A stretch of DNA of 46,996 nt from Cellvibrionaceae bacterium (GTDB lineage Bacteria; Pseudomonadota; Gammaproteobacteria; Pseudomonadales; Cellvibrionaceae). Location: assembly GCA_025800365.1 (NCBI GenBank), contig JAOXRT010000014.1, forward strand, positions 1-46,996. Reading direction: 5' to 3'. This document shows, one piece after another, positions 46,081 to 46,996 of the stretch. Every line of letters begins with the position of its first letter. Positions within the stretch are counted from its first letter, which is position 1. The translations under genes were made by a program, and so were the position numbers. The notes beneath the pieces were generated by a model. It ran no database searches and had not been told where the DNA came from. It saw nothing but the letters and a program-made list of their open reading frames with translations.

Positions 46081-46395
46081 ATGCAAAACCTACTCACTAA
46101 CATTCCTGCACAACTCCCCGGCGAACTGTTTACAACCCTGCTGGAGAACAATCAGCTAAAAATAGAACGGATTGTCTCCCGCGGGCACCATAGCGCCGAA
46201 GGTTACTGGTATGACCAGGACCAGCACGAATGGGTGCTTCTGATTCAGGGTGAAGCCCGGATCGGCTATCCTGACAGCCCATCGGTATCACTCAGAGAAG
46301 GTGATTATCTGCATATTCCGGCCCATCGGCGTCACCGTGTCGAATGGACCCCACCGGAACAGGACACCATCTGGCTGGCTATCCATTATGGGTAG
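46081..46395 (+). CDS. Small cupin-domain protein
   Basis: A 104-residue single-domain cupin. Motif 1 is 'HEWVLLIQGEARIGYPD' and motif 2 'LREGDYLHIPAHRRHRVEWT', with His residues positioned as metal ligands in the barrel. Such proteins bind a divalent metal and act as small isomerases, dioxygenases or sensors; no specific activity can be assigned. It lies between the ART-like gene (118 bp away) and the enoyl-CoA hydratase gene (124 bp). Confidence 0.85.
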   Translation: MQNLLTNIPAQLPGELFTTLLENNQLKIERIVSRGHHSAEGYWYDQDQHEWVLLIQGEARIGYPDSPSVSLREGDYLHIPAHRRHRVEWTPPEQDTIWLAIHYG

Positions 46396-46519
46396 TTGAC
46401 GTGCTTCTTCGCCTCGTAAGACTTCTGCCGCGGTCCCGGTTTCTGATACACTTTTGCCACAAAAGCTGGCAGATAGGTAACAAAACCAGCATAACTATAA
46501 TGATAAACACGGATAGAGA

Positions 46520-46996
46520 ATGACTGAACAGTTTCAGCTGCCTGTACTGACAGACAGCGCCCTTACGCTTACAGGCCGTATCGCGACCCTGACCTTCCAA
46601 CGCCACGATCTGCGTAACGCCCTCACCGGTAGCGCCCTGATTGATGACATTGTCACCGTGGCAGACTGGGTTAACCGTACACCGGAAGTATCCGTCCTGA
46701 TCATTACCGGAGACGGCAGTGCATTCTCCGCCGGCGGAAATATCAAGGAGATGACCGAGCGAGAAGGTATCCATAAAGACGGAGCCTTCGGTGGCGATGT
46801 ATACACTGTACAGAATAAATACCGTCAGGGTATTCAGCGCATTCCCCTGGCACTGGCAAATATCGATATCCCTGTAATTGCCGCAGTCAATGGTCCAGCC
46901 ATCGGTGCAGGCTTCGATCTGACCTGCATGTGTGATCTGCGTATCGGCTCGACCAAGGCACTGATGGGCGAAACTTTCGTAAACCTGGGCATTATT
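46520..46996 (+). CDS. Enoyl-CoA hydratase/isomerase family protein, N-terminal part (runs off the window)
   Basis: The first 159 residues of a crotonase-fold protein; the frame is open to the window end. 'VLIITGDGSAFSAGGNIKEM' is the first oxyanion-hole region (AGGNIKEM), and 'IPVIAAVNGPAIGAGFDLTC' the second, both typical of active enoyl-CoA hydratases of fatty-acid oxidation. The catalytic Glu pair region 'MGETFVNLGII' begins at the edge. All 15 leucine codons are CTN (12 CTG, none TTA/TTG), unlike the genes before aceA. An ATG preceded by GGATAGAGA starts it. Confidence 0.88.
   Translation, partial: MTEQFQLPVLTDSALTLTGRIATLTFQRHDLRNALTGSALIDDIVTVADWVNRTPEVSVLIITGDGSAFSAGGNIKEMTEREGIHKDGAFGGDVYTVQNKYRQGIQRIPLALANIDIPVIAAVNGPAIGAGFDLTCMCDLRIGSTKALMGETFVNLGII

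Noticed and set aside
1-46996. tRNA genes, CRISPR arrays, insertion sequences or prophage
   Set aside because: No cloverleaf-like CCA-ended segments, regularly spaced repeats, transposase or phage-type proteins were recognised.

Overview
The window carries chromosomal DNA of a gammaproteobacterium. Gene content and order point to the Pseudomonadales/Cellvibrionales side of the class: slt–uup–usp–topA–(two small genes)–sulA–lexA follows the order known from Pseudomonas, and mltD–gloB–methyltransferase–rnhA–dnaQ is a classic gammaproteobacterial block. The fairly AT-rich codon choice and the many marine-type signalling proteins suggest a marine member (Saccharophagus/Teredinibacter-like), but that is inference; there is no rRNA or other phylogenetic marker. 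I see no tRNA, rRNA, CRISPR array, insertion sequence or prophage.

Layout. 1–3450 (minus): an AddA-like UvrD helicase (cut by the window edge) and its AddB-like PD-(D/E)XK nuclease partner. 3559–6134: a NUDIX hydrolase, a 556-bp gene-free stretch with two perfect DnaA-box matches, trmH and an Lrp/AsnC regulator. 6278–14489: signalling. A cytoplasmic two-PAS chemoreceptor (BdlA-like) is followed by a membrane-anchored Ser/Thr kinase, a tail-anchored PP2C phosphatase and a tail-anchored double-FHA protein, then a DUF5610-like protein preceded by a FliA(sigma28)-like promoter, and a small glutaredoxin-like protein. 14558–25914: cell wall, ribosome and DNA maintenance genes (slt, uup, usp, two membrane-anchored unknowns, topA, two small conserved genes, sulA, lexA with tandem SOS boxes). 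26159–33336: tolC-type outer-membrane channel, an unknown, mltD, gloB, methyltransferase, rnhA, dnaQ. 33390–35887: exported EEP-family phosphoesterase and a nitronate monooxygenase-like flavoprotein. 35990–43156 (minus): ECF sigma factor, DUF6768-like membrane protein, a giant 1860-residue Ser/Thr-kinase/AAA/GAF/PAS/histidine-kinase hybrid and a small lipoprotein, all in one orientation and possibly one transcription unit.

43523–46996: isocitrate lyase aceA with an elaborate 3' UTR and a strong terminator, an ADP-ribosyltransferase-like unknown, a cupin and the start of an enoyl-CoA hydratase. This end uses clearly different codons from the rest (leucine almost only CTG), so it may be a transferred segment, a highly expressed block, or an assembly join at the conserved aceA gene.

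The most interesting items are the two phospho-signalling loci (kinase–phosphatase–FHA at 7801–12659 and the sigma/giant hybrid kinase block at 35990–43156), the FliA-like promoter in front of the DUF5610-like gene, the DnaA-box intergenic region, and the compositional break at aceA.
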